Source of the DNA: Gracilariopsis chorda
Taxonomy: Eukaryota > Rhodophyta > Florideophyceae > Gracilariales > Gracilariaceae
Direction of reading: 5' to 3'
Length of the DNA: 64,000 nucleotides
Assembly: GCA_003194525.1 (NCBI GenBank)
Contig: NBIV01000127.1
Coordinates: forward strand, 144,735-208,734
Notes under the pieces: model-generated
Seen by the model: the letters and a program-made list of their open reading frames with translations, nothing else
What the model was told of the DNA's origin: nothing
Databases searched by the model: none
Part shown: one piece after another, positions 50,075 to 60,519 of the stretch
How the letters are laid out: every line of letters starts with the position of its first letter
How positions within the stretch are numbered: the stretch's first letter is position 1
Program-made: the position numbers and the translations under genes

Positions 50075-50987
50075 GCTACACGGAGCACGATCTCCGAAAC
50101 GGTCGTCTCCATGACCTGGCCACTCCGCTCGCTCCGTCTTCCTCCACACGCACGCATGTAGAACACTGACAACTTCAACTTCGGACCCATGGAACTGCCC
50201 TTAGAAAATCATACCCGAAGGAACTGGTAATTGCAAATCGCATCTTGAGAGCCAAGGGGTATCTATACCAAAGGTAAACCATGGGGAACCGGCCGTTTGC
50301 CAGGGACACCCTGCGGACGCCCTAGCTACGAGCACATCGCAGCGTTATCGTACCATGGGTTGCACGGAGCATGCTCTTAAGGAGGAGGGGGGGAATGATG
50401 GCCACAGAGACCATTTTGAGGACCGACCAATGGGACTACGCGCGTGCCACGGTGCGCCCTTGAACCGCCTCCCATGACACTGCCTTCATCATCTCCCTCA
50501 GGCCGAACTATGGCCGAACGAGAACCGCAGCGACTTCAGACCCCCGTCGTTGAACTTCAAAAATAGTCCCAAGGGGTCTGAAGGACGCAAATGATGGCAA
50601 GAGGTATAAGGGTTGACCTCACGAAACACATCAAATGGGACTAGAACCAGGACTCAGGGCCTGAAGGACGACGATCAGCGCTAACTAGGGCCCATGTGGG
50701 CAGTATGGAAGACTTAAGGCTTTACTCAGTACGCCAGCGACCAATTAGGCCGAAGGACCAGCGGAAGAACCGACTTGCGCGCGCTTGCGACCTGGGCTAT
50801 GAGCCGACGAGTGAGCCGGAAAATTTTCGGTGTCCGTCAGGTTCAGACCGAATCGGTTATCCGAGTCGGCTGCCACGGAAGTTGACAGAACTTTAGCGTT
50901 CTCCTCCAGAACGGTCGCCAATGCCTCTTTGACCTCTTGGTTCCTCCCCACCAGGGTCAAGTACCGTGACGCCCTACGGACCCACGA

Positions 50988-53566
50988 CTAGGCCGCACGC
51001 AACGCCTCGACGAGCTCAATGGGCGCGGTTACGCCTGCCGAACAGCAAACCCCGACGAGCTCCTCAAAGGCTCGAGCTACGGCCATAAATATCGCAGGTG
51101 GCGGAGATGGCACTGGCGCACTGACCCCCAAAGAAAGGAGCGAACTAGTAGCGGTGTCGGTTGAACCAAGAGACGACTCAGGAAGCTCGACCATGTGGAG
51201 CTTTGAAGGTGGCTTCTAATAGGAAGCAGGGACAGGCGCTGTTGGCGGGCCTTCGGAAGGAGGCTGCAGGCAAGAGTTATCAAACCCAATGGCCTGCAGA
51301 TAATAGTCCGGGATGGTCCGACGCAGTACATCGACTGGATTATCCAATAAAGGCTGCGCCTCATAGGCCTTGCCATCATCGCAGCCCAAAGGATGCTCCG
51401 GAATCGTCCAAAACTCGTCTGCGTCGTAGTCGTACCACAAGTATCCAGGGGCCTTTGCCCAATCGACCTGCAGGACATAATCTAAAAGACTCTCTATGTG
51501 CTCCGCGCTATACAAGGCCCCGCGGACTATGTTCGAGGTGGGGAGGCAGGGGCACCAATCGGCCCTCAGGACTCGGAATGATTTCCTCATTCCAAATACG
51601 ATGGTCGGGCTCACGGGCATTCGCATGCAAGCCAGTACTGGCAGTATCCAAGAAGGCCATGAGGCAGAGTACTGCTCATTCCACAACGAAGACCTGCCAG
51701 GTAAGTCAAGGGAGTCGCTGACGGAAATTGTCCTGGAATTGGGTGGTGTAATAAGCCACAATGGACGAAGAAGGGACCATGAGGAGATTAGACACATGCC
51801 AAATGGACGCCTCAGGGCTGGCAGCGACCGGTGCCATGGGAAGATAGACGTTGGATTTACGGGACAGCGGCATGTTGTGGAAATCGACCTCGTGCCAGCA
51901 GATGAAGTACTTCAAATTCGTCCGGATACGGCCGTCGGGTTCGATCATGTCATTCCAAAAAGACCTTTTGGCAATCCAGTACAGCCAATCATAAAGCGGT
52001 CTGTAGCAAATCAGCCCCAGAAGTTTTTGGTCGCTGGGTGGGAACGACGACCAACGGTCACCGTGTAAGAGATTTAGGTCCGCGAGGAGCCGGTTAACCC
52101 TCCGTTAGTAATCTTCTTTTTCGTCACATTGGACGTACGGCATGTACGGTCGGACCAAGGCACGGATACGCGCCACTGCTCAGAAATCCGCGGGGAGATG
52201 TAACCAACGGTTGTACCAAGAGGTCTCTCGCGCGTTCTTCTTCTCACGAACGTAATTCGGGATTGCCGCAAATCTACGGGCGTACAAATATTGGTCCTGG
52301 TAGCGAATGAATTCCTCGGCCGAACTGGGCAGATAGGTACTTCTTATGGCCGTCGGAGTGCGTCCCCGGGTGTGGTCATTCCTCTCCCAAGGATGGGCGT
52401 ACGCGCTGCTGGTGGGGACTAAAGCTGAAGTGCAATGCCCTCAGAGAGGGATTCTTGGTACTCGGTTGATTTCCCGAATGTTTCGGTAATGTAGTCGTTG
52501 CATGAACTACGACCACTAATAGTGGATTTGAAACGTGGGACACGGAAGAGTCAATTGGCGGTTGGCCACAGTAGTGGACATGAACCACCAAAGCGGAGTA
52601 ATTTAGTTAATTCTATTTATTATTTTTACACCCATTTCTGGGATGGTTAGTACTTAGTGCGCCTGCGGATTGCCGTCGCAGCAGTAAAACTTCCCCAAGA
52701 AGGGACCCCAACCTGAGGAATTCGCTGTAGACCTCACCGCCTTCGCGTGTTCTCTACTCCTCTTTGGAGGGAAGCACCTTCGCCTACGGGAAGTCCAACC
52801 CCCTTGCCTATCTAAAGGACCTGAGTATTCGGACTGTTATTCCAGCCTTCTGGGTGTTCGCCTTGTATAAGGTTTATTTCGCGGCACTGCCGTTAGTCTT
52901 CGTCACGACACTCGCGACTCAGCTCCCCCTTATTTTTCCCTTTACAGGGTGGCTTTCCCGCTACCCATCGCTCGTGTTCGCGCGTGCCACTAACGTGGAA
53001 ACCTCACCTCTCTAGAGGACGATCACTCTCATACACCGCTCCTGCGGATACCCGATTCTTGCCTCAACCTCCCTGCGCAAGTCGCGACGGGTGGCCTCGG
53101 CCTTACAATCCGACATAGTCGTGCTACTCCTGGGAGGGCTCCACCCAACTGGGCTCACCTCTAATGAGGAAGGATCCCGAACGTCTTTCGGTGCGCTCCC
53201 GCTTCCGAGCATTGCACTACAAAAGCAATTGGACTGGATTCCACAGTGATTGCCGACCGCCGGATGCGTTCACTGTCATCGCACAGCGGGCGAGGGCCCC
53301 AAGGGGTTAAGTAGGAGTCGGTTCCAAAGGATATGCCATTCGCAGCAATTGCCAAGCGAAATGACCAAGAGTCGTAATGGGAGGACTCCAGTTACACTAT
53401 AACGAGGAGACCATCGGACTCTGCCCGCAATCGCCGTGGGGCTCGAATGGACGACCGAAATGAAGCAGAGCGAATGACGTGGTTGCGGGCACGCAGTAGC
53501 TACAACCCGGCGGTAGACGTGGGCGCCCAATGGACCCACATCTGATGCACTCATCCCCGTGGCCAC
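50988..53566 (-). pseudogene. Antisense ORF of Gypsy-C, broken homologue of the Gypsy-A antisense ORF
   Basis: This reads on the minus strand between the chromodomain and the 3' LTR, exactly as in Gypsy-A. The N-terminal piece (53566-53222) is interrupted by a nested solo LTR. LTR plus duplication is 801 bp, so the frame continues unchanged from 52425 to about 51706 with stops near 52190 and 52101, then shifts frame at 51797-51216 and again at 51194-50988. Shared words with the Gypsy-A ORF in the same order: PLSRKSNVYLPM versus LSSRAWNRYVPL (51873); YVLQVDWAKAP versus VIDQVDWDTVP (51479), each followed by an aromatic Y.D segment; and AVARAFEELVG versus AVVRQFLAGVG near the C-terminus (51083). 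No known domain. Confidence 0.75.
52426..53221 (+). mobile_element. Solo LTR, Gypsy-B family (diverged)
   Basis: 796 bp, TGAAGTGCAATGCC...GCATTGCACTACA, flanked by a perfect AAAGC duplication (52421-52425 and 53222-53226). It is recognisably the same family as 31785-32616 and 56051-56875 but shorter and more diverged. It sits inside the Gypsy-C antisense ORF. Confidence 0.92.
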
Positions 53567-53787
53567 TGGCGTTTGAAACGGAATAGGAACGCAGGCACGA
53601 CCAATGGGCGATCCATATCCTTTCCCAGCCCTTACTAAAGGCTAGTAGGGGGGAAGCTTAACTAGTCAATCTACCATTGGGATCGCAACCAGCGCTAGTG
53701 CAGCTATCCTCCGGGTCTTTAAACAGGAGTACACAGAAATGGGCGTCAGGGAGAAGTGAGCCGACGGTGAATTCTGCAGAGGCGGCA

Positions 53788-53804
53788 GAAACAGGGGGGG
53801 AGTA
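53788..53804 (+). other. Gypsy-C polypurine tract
   Basis: A tract ending AGGGGGGGAGTA lies directly before the 3' LTR start TGTAGTAG at 53805. Confidence 0.65.
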
Positions 53805-54334
53805 TGTAGTAGAATAGTCTTAAGGTCAGACGGCTGGCAAGATGGAGTGCCAAAGAGGTGGACGAAGGACCAGAGCACCACTGGCTCGTGTCCATATTAG
53901 CCACGTGGGTCGGAGATAATTGTGACCTGAGGTGTGACCTCCGCTGGACCTGGCACTGCAGCACAGTGCACGGTAGAATAATGTATTATTTTATTTATTA
54001 TTTTAGTAGTACTTATTGGTAGTCTAGAGTGCCTCGCCGACTATATTAGTTGGCTGGAGAGCTGCTGGCAACTGAGGAGTAAAGGGAAGCACCACCTCCG
54101 TCCTCTAGTCGCCTCCAAGCTTCCAGCGGACACAGGCTTCCAAGTCATCGTTACGAGTGCGCCCGACTTGTATGGACCTCAGATAACGCCCGCGCCTTGC
54201 GCCTGCAAGTCAGAAGGTGCCCAAAACACAACTAGACCCCAGTGGACTCTCACCCTAGTGGCTGGTACTCTGCTGCCGCTACCCCTAGTAGGTACTACTT
54301 CCCCACTTGGCCTCTGGACTAGTATTCTACTACA
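53805..54334 (+). repeat. Gypsy-C 3' LTR
   Basis: 530 bp, homologous to 43047-43557 with many substitutions and small indels. Followed by TGCTC. Confidence 0.9.
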
Positions 54335-54582
54335 TGCTCCGCACGTCAGTCAGCGTCTCTCTACCCGCTCCACTTATAAGTATACATCTTGGTCAACAAG
54401 TCGACATTCAAGTCTAAATTGGGCGCAAAATTTTCGCTCTTGTGCGAGAACCTTCGGTACATGTCCTTGCTGTACTGCGCAACAATCTTTGTGTTTACGA
54501 ATGAAGAGAATCATGGCGGAGGTGACGGAGGCCATGCAAAAATACGCTGCTATACAGATTTATTATAACACATCACTAGTAA

Positions 54583-55098
54583 CTAAAGTTGGCTCGATGC
54601 CCACTGTACCATGTCATCCATTACCATGTCGCGCTTCTCCGCCAGCAAGTCATGCAAAATTCCGTGGTAGAGGCGAACCGTTTTGTTCCTACTGCCAATT
54701 CAATCATGGAAATCAATCGTACCCTTCGCATTGGTGAAGCGATCTTCTCTAGAGTGTGCCACAAACACGAACACGTGAAATCGTTCAGCCCCACTCATAA
54801 TATTCTCACAAATCTTCAACACTTCATACCCGACACAGGCCTGTAGCGGGCTGCGCACGACCAGCGGGTCATCCTTCAAATTATAACAATCCTCTCCCGC
54901 TTTCCGAGCTCGCCTTCTCTTACGGTCAAACTTGAGTCTCTGCACCGGTAACAGCGGCGCCAGAGAAGCCAAAGACGGCGCAAACAACTTCCAAATCGGT
55001 TTATGGTACACTTGTACTGCCGGTGCGGCGAGCATAACACCCCTGAAAGTACTGTGAGGCACATCTCGTGCCAAGTGAATCGCCACAGCGACCCTCAT
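54583..55098 (-). pseudogene. Monoglyceride-lipase-like alpha/beta hydrolase, C-terminal part
   Basis: A minus-strand frame runs from 55098 to a TAG at 54583-54585 with one in-frame TGA at 54700-54702. It reads VAVAIHLARD (the helix after the usual GxSMGG nucleophile elbow), GVMLAAPAVQVYHKP, a DDPLVVRSPLQA segment, the acid region FVAHSREDRF and, after the stop, KTVRLYHGILHDLL with the catalytic His. This is the monoacylglycerol lipase pattern. The nucleophile Ser region is absent. A splice acceptor (AATGAG before GGTCGC) at 55094 would fit an exon boundary right at the elbow, but no upstream exon was found before the Gypsy-B insertion. Missing 5' half plus a stop: pseudogene, or a gene whose 5' exons lie beyond the window. 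Confidence 0.72.
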
Positions 55099-56050
55099 TT
55101 GAAACTGACATTTGCGTTGCTAGCAATGAAAGAAGAATGATTAGAGCTATAGAAACGTGGAGGCGGTTTTTGGCCTTCAGCAGCGCTGCATGCCGCTAAA
55201 TAGGGGTGATTATGGGAGATCTGCAGGCCATTTCTGCTCGTTATGGCTCGTAGACGGCCTGCAAATCAATGAGGGCTGCGGCGCCGAGAGTGATTATAGA
55301 ATGGTATTTCAACTATGCCCCCGCGCGTTGGTGATTGGCTTGCACTGCAGTTTTGTATGTGAATGACGGTAGATTTTAATTGGCTAGCACTTCCAAAATG
55401 ACTGCAGTGCCAGCCATTGTGCAGCGGGAGGGCTTGCACTGTTGCAGCGCCAGCCACGTAGCAGCTGCTGCAGTCAACATGCAGCAGCAGCCAATAAGGA
55501 TTGAGTTTTGTTGTTGCTGCTGATGCTGCTGATGCTGGTGGTGGTGGTGGTGATGGGGAAGTTTTTGAATGAGAGGGAGGCCTTGGGTGAAGAGAGGTTT
55601 TTGGAATTGCAGAAAGAGGCTTGCAGGAGTGTGTAGTGGCGCAACGCATACGTTCAATCAACATTTACCCCATCATACGCTTGTGAATGTATAGAGTGGA
55701 GAGAAAAGTAGAAGTGGGCTTCGGTCGCGGGGGACGCTACAAGCCATTGTATAGGACTGACTTTGAGGGATTTGCAGGCCTCTTTTGCTCGCTAAGGCTC
55801 GCAAACGGCCGGCAGACCAACTTATTCCGCGGCACATATATAACAGTGTCTTTGAGCGCCACGTGACTGAAATATTCAGTACAATGTGCATCTGCACTAA
55901 AGAGTGAACGATAGCGTAAGCGTCGTGGTAAAACCTGGCTGTTTCTGAGTGGCTGGCACTGTAGTCATTTTTGGGATGCCAGCTACTCAGCAGCAAGCAG
56001 ACAATCAACAGTGCAGTATACGTACCATATGAAATGGTATGAACTCGCAA
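55099..56050. other. No supported gene; diverged repeats and a short microsatellite
   Basis: Two copies of a diverged 55-bp unit (TTTGCAGGCC... / TCTGCAGGCC..., near 55217-55270 and 55772-55825) each carry an internal inverted repeat of the GGCCTGCAA type. Related GGCTGGCACTG-like words recur at 55340-55450 and 55950-55990. A (GTT)/(GCT)/(GGT) triplet run lies at about 55507-55553. Long minus-strand frames here are driven by the triplet run and are not believed. Confidence 0.45.
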
Positions 56051-56875
56051 TGAAGTGCAACGCCCTCAGGGAGGGATTCTGGGTACTTGAACGCTTTCCC
56101 GATATTATCGGTTGTGTAGTGTGTATATGAACTACGCCCCACAATGGTGGGTATGGACACGTGGGACACGGTTTTGGGTCAATTGGCGGTTGGCCACAGT
56201 AGTGGATGTTGCCACGGAATGTGGAGTATTTTAGTTAATATTATTTATTATTTTCACACCCATTTCTGGGAAGCTAGTACTTAGTGCGACGGCGCACTGC
56301 CGTCGCACCAGTAAACCTTCCCCAACAAGGGACCCCAACCTGGGGAATTGGCTCTAGTTGTTGCCGCTTGCGCGCGTACTCTACTCCTCCTTGGAGGGAA
56401 ACGCCGTAAACCACGGGACATCTAACCCCCTTGCACATCTAAAGGGACCCATCACTGGGAGTATAATTGTTCCAATTGCATTGGTGTTTCGCCCTGTATA
56501 GGGATATTGTTACCGGCATCGCCGTTCGTCCCCGTCGCTCTCGCGACTCACTTCGCACTCTTTTTCTCCTCTTCGCCCTTCCTTTTTCCCCTTTTTAGGG
56601 TCGCACCTCCCGCTATCCGCGGCCCTCGTGTGCGCATCCGCTCACACGCCCCTACTTACGTGGAAACATACCTCTACTGAGGATCACACCCCGCTCACGC
56701 GGATACCGATTCTTCCCCTTCACCTCCCTGCGCGAGTCGCGACAGGTGTCCCTGGTCTTACAAACCGGCTTCGCCGTGACACCTCTGGGAGGGCTCTACC
56801 CAACTGGGTTCACCTCGTGAGAGGAAGATCCCGAACGTCTTTCGGTGTTTTTCCCCTTTGAGGCATTGCACCACA
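56051..56875 (+). repeat. Gypsy-B 5' LTR
   Basis: 825 bp, TGAAGTGCAACGCC...GCATTGCACCACA. It is rich in perfect mini-hairpins, including a 7-bp stem GCGACGG/CCGTCGC near 56287. Confidence 0.92.
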
Positions 56876-56878
56876 AAG

Positions 56879-56902
56879 TGGTCTCCTGACCTAGAATCGG
56901 TT
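56879..56902 (+). other. Primer-binding site of Gypsy-B
   Basis: TGGTCTCCTGACCTAGAATC lies 3 nt after the LTR and differs from the Gypsy-A site at one base. Confidence 0.7.
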
Positions 56903-56980
56903 TTTGTTTTCCCTCTTACGACGTTTGTTTTCATTCACCGGAAGTTCCGTGATCGTTTCTCGTCGTAACGGTATTTTCTC

Positions 56981-59155
56981 ATGTCGAGAAATCCCTCCGA
57001 TGCGGAGCCAGTGGTTACGCGTAGTCGCTCCCGCGACAACGCGGACACATCCGAAGTTCGGTTCGTACCCCGTATCCCTTTACGGACAAGTTCCAGCCGT
57101 GCTGGCGCCGCTTCATCGCGGAATGATACCCCCGACCGGGAACCCCGGAACCTCCTTTTGCCCTCGTTATCACCCCCGCAGGGGAATGCAGCATCGACTC
57201 CGGCTGTTGCCGCAGTGCCCCAGGCACCCCGGCCTGCTCCCGCTGTCGCGGCTTCAAGCCCCCGTGGAACGGGCGATAACACCCCCCAGGGGACGTCCCT
57301 GGAATCCCAGGTCCGCGCTCTGTGGACCGCCCATGACACCCTTGTAGGGGAACTACTATCCCTCCAAGAGGTGGTCTCGGCAACCCCCGTAAAGGAGGTC
57401 GCCGAGGAACTCCGTATTTTACGGTCTGACGTCAACTCCGTGTTGGAGAGTTTGGGACAACCCGCCACCTTCATCGAAGGAGTTGAAGCCCGATTTGATC
57501 GGATTGGTGCCCGCTTAGAGACGCTGGAGCAGTTCGTCCTCATGCACAAACCATCCCCGGGTGATCCGGTAAACGAGGCATCGCACAACGACCAGCTTGC
57601 TGGGAAGAAGAAACGCCGTCACCGACGGAAACATCACCGAAAATATTCGGACTCCGATTCTTCGACATCGTCAGACTCATCCCGAAACCATTCGGTTAGC
57701 TCGAGCTCCTCGGACTCCGACTCGGAGGACGAGAAGCGAGGCTACTCCTCCCGCTCGAAGCGGTCATCGGCCACTGAAGGTGTGGTCCGAACCCGCCAGA
57801 AGGGGAGAAGACACCCCGGTCTCCGGGAATTGAAACCGACAAACCCGGATTACCGGAAGCTTTTATCATACCGGTACTACCGGCTTGAAGATTCGTCACT
57901 TGGACGTACGCCCCGTGGTACGGGAAAGGTGCGAGAATGCATTAAGCGAATGCAGCTCTCGCTCCGCAACCAGTATTTTACTGGAGAGGACCCAGTCCTA
58001 GTACTGGATTTCCTATCCCGCTTTGTAGCGGAGGCCGATATCCTCGGTATGAATGAGGGACAAGCCTATTTGGCTTTACCGTATTTCTTACGGGGAGTGG
58101 CGGAGGACCAATACACCTCTGTCAGAGGATCTTCTCGCGCCTCCGAGGGAGGAGTTACTTGCTGGCCGGAGGCTGTGCAGTATCTTCTGCGCTCCTACGC
58201 CACCAACACCGCTATTCAGCAGGCTATCCTCGCTTTGCGAGATACACGCCAGCGTGCTGGAGAGACCGAGACCGATTACTCGGTGCGCCTTAACAAGGCT
58301 TTCCACAGATGTGGTAACGTATACCCCGCTGGGGAGCGCAGTACCATGTTCATTGATGGTCTTGACCCGGCAATCCGGAGTTTAGTTACCCGTTATCGGG
58401 AGGACAGGCGGAGGATCACCTACCTCGAGCTGGTCCAACACGCTCGAGCGGAAGGGGATGCACTTCGTGCAAGAACTCCGAACAATCGGTCTAAATCCGC
58501 CAAGGCGTTGTTGCTGGAAAGCGAAGCTTCCTCTCTCCCGCTCACCGCGGATGGGAACCCTGGACAGGGATTTGATACCGTGCATTTAGCGCAGGAGGAT
58601 GGTGTGTCGATACCCACCAGTGAGTTACCGTCAACGACGGAGATGACCCATGATACGGGAACAGAAGATCCCGTTCTATACGGTGGTAACAGTCGGGTTC
58701 AACCCCAACGACTCCCGTTTTCAAACGGTCAATCCCGTTATCAACGGCCTGGATGGACTGACACCCGCCCTGCGGTTCGCTTCTCCGATACTTGGAATAA
58801 TAATCCGCGTGTCGCGGTGCTGGCTCTCATTTGCCACCTGTGCTATGCCCATGGCCATACCTCTCCTCAGTGTATTTGTTCAATGAAGGATATGGCCAAG
58901 GTGGTGGCAAATTATGAGGCCCTCACTCCAGAGGAGAAACGTTCCGTCCCGACGGCTTCCTACCTCCGTGCTAAAACGGACTTTTCCCACGCCCTACCAC
59001 AGACCCCGCGTGCGCGGCAAGCTTCATACACCCCGATTCGGGAGATCACGCAACCATCCGTTGCAACCCCCGCTTATGCGGATAGAAACCCCCGTCAACG
59101 GGATGAAGCACTCGTTGTCGAGGAAACCAACCCACCGCCGAAGGCGGAAAACTAA
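56981..59155 (+). CDS. gag: Gypsy-B gag, intact, 724 aa
   Basis: This uninterrupted frame runs from ATG 56981 to TAA 59153-59155. The N-terminal 170 residues are Arg/Pro/Ser/Ala-rich, then a coiled coil (EVAEELRILRSDVNSVLESL). A basic Ser-rich stretch (KKKRRHRRKHHRKYSDSDSS) follows, then the capsid core (LLSYRYYRLEDSS, PVLVLDFLSRFVAEADI) and a CCHC knuckle CHLCYAHGHTSPQC. The protein builds the particle. It is the best-preserved gag here and the reference for seeing that Gypsy-A gag starts at 18969. The end, GCG GAA AAC TAA, is followed by pol in the -1 frame. Confidence 0.93.
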   Translation: MSRNPSDAEPVVTRSRSRDNADTSEVRFVPRIPLRTSSSRAGAASSRNDTPDREPRNLLLPSLSPPQGNAASTPAVAAVPQAPRPAPAVAASSPRGTGDNTPQGTSLESQVRALWTAHDTLVGELLSLQEVVSATPVKEVAEELRILRSDVNSVLESLGQPATFIEGVEARFDRIGARLETLEQFVLMHKPSPGDPVNEASHNDQLAGKKKRRHRRKHHRKYSDSDSSTSSDSSRNHSVSSSSSDSDSEDEKRGYSSRSKRSSATEGVVRTRQKGRRHPGLRELKPTNPDYRKLLSYRYYRLEDSSLGRTPRGTGKVRECIKRMQLSLRNQYFTGEDPVLVLDFLSRFVAEADILGMNEGQAYLALPYFLRGVAEDQYTSVRGSSRASEGGVTCWPEAVQYLLRSYATNTAIQQAILALRDTRQRAGETETDYSVRLNKAFHRCGNVYPAGERSTMFIDGLDPAIRSLVTRYREDRRRITYLELVQHARAEGDALRARTPNNRSKSAKALLLESEASSLPLTADGNPGQGFDTVHLAQEDGVSIPTSELPSTTEMTHDTGTEDPVLYGGNSRVQPQRLPFSNGQSRYQRPGWTDTRPAVRFSDTWNNNPRVAVLALICHLCYAHGHTSPQCICSMKDMAKVVANYEALTPEEKRSVPTASYLRAKTDFSHALPQTPRARQASYTPIREITQPSVATPAYADRNPRQRDEALVVEETNPPPKAEN

Positions 59156-60519
59156 CTGAGGGAGTCTCCCCTTTGGGAGAGGCGTCCTCAAGAACGAGGC
59201 TGTTGGCGCCCGAGGCGTCCTCGCCTCTCTCCCCGGTGAAAGTCCTCTCGAGGAAAGACACCGCTGACGCGGACTCTGCGCACCTCGGTGTGTTGCGTCG
59301 CCCGTGGATACGGAGTAAAAATCCCCGGATTCCCGGTAGAGTCTTGGTCTTGGCCAAGCGCATTTATAAGGTCTATGCCGACCTTGGCCTTGACCCCCAG
59401 TTTATGGTGAGGTTTCTCACCGTCCTGGATACAGGTGCAGGCCCCAACTTTGTTGTGGAATCATTGTTACCCCCGCTTGTGCGGTCGCGTATCCGCTCTG
59501 ATGCGGTCCCCGACATTTCGGATGCGAACAACAATCCGGTACAAACGGTGGGCACAGTGGACCTCGTCGTGAGACTTGGTACCTCTGTGGTGAAGTTGGA
59601 CTTCATCGTTTGCCGTTCATTGGCAGCACCAGTCATACTGGGATGTGATTACTGCGACAGATTTGTCGACGCAATCAGGCCCCGCCTCAGGCGTGTAGAA
59701 CTTGACGACGGATCGTCGGTTCCGATTGTTCGCCGCCCGCTAAAGCGGTCCTCTCGGAAACAAGTTCCGCTCCCTGCTGCGCAGGAACCACCGCCCGCGT
59801 CCCGCGAGTCCACCAAGCTCCGCGTCGCTGCCCCGGTTTCTATACCGGCTGACTCCCAAGTCTGGGTGCAGGTAAATTCCCGTCAACACGGTCTTCGGGT
59901 TATACAACCCCTCGCCTCGTTGTACGAGAAATCCCAGCTGGCGCTGGCTAATGGAATTGTCTCCATTTCCCCGGATGTCCCTTTCCGGATATTGGTTGCC
60001 AACCTTGGCAAACACCCCCAGTATCTGGTCAAACACCAAGTAATTGGGAGTGTAACCCCCCATCCTATGGGAATGCTGCCAACAAAGATGACAGCCGCCG
60101 ATGTACTCGGAGTTACCACCTCTTATGAGGAGTTCGCCCCGCCGTCCGAAGACGTCAAGTCTAAGGAGGGTGAGGAAACCGCTACTTCAGCGCCGAACAT
60201 ACCGAGTAACTCGGAATTGCGAACCACACCTGTTCCACCGGACAATGCTCCATCGAGCAATGACCGGATTGATCCGGAAAAAGCACTTGAAGCGCTGGAC
60301 TTCAGCCACGTGCCAGAGTCGCACCGCGACAAACTCCGTACTATGTTACGGGAATTCACCACAATGTGGGATGGCTCGCTTGGCGAGATTGATGCAACGG
60401 AACACCGGATCGATTTAATCCCCGGTGCGCGACCGGTTGCACAACCCCCTTACAGGGCAGGTCCGAAAGCTCGGGAGAGGAGCAGTCCCAGGTGGACAAG
60501 AAGCTCCGCGCAGGTGTGA
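59156..60519 (+). pseudogene. pol: Gypsy-B pol, N-terminal part: protease to early RT
   Basis: The frame enters from inside gag (-1 frame) with no ATG: the position of the Gypsy-A pol ATG is GAG here, and the listed start at 59173 would be a TTG. Protease LDTGAGPNF is intact. An acidic linker follows, then the early RT region EHRIDLIPGARPV. A one-base deletion near 60480 shifts the frame, and the RT core continues at 60492. Confidence 0.88.

Larger units (their letters stand above)
43047..54334 (+). mobile_element. Gypsy-C: diverged chromodomain Ty3/gypsy element with antisense ORF
   Basis: An 11.3-kb plus-strand element with LTRs of 511 bp (43047-43557) and 530 bp (53805-54334), both TGTAGTA...TACTACA. 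Flanks are TGCTT on the left and TGCTC on the right, a 5-bp duplication with one later change. The order is primer site, gag, pol, chromodomain, antisense ORF, purine tract, LTR, the same plan as Gypsy-A but with much lower identity. A Gypsy-B solo LTR (52426-53221) is nested in the antisense ORF. All genes are broken, and the LTRs differ far more than those of Gypsy-A, so it is older. Confidence 0.93.

Noticed and set aside
55266-55664. 132-aa minus-strand frame as upstream exon of the lipase-like gene
   Set aside because: It is driven by triplet repeats (poly-Ser/Pro/Ala) and contains no hydrolase motif.
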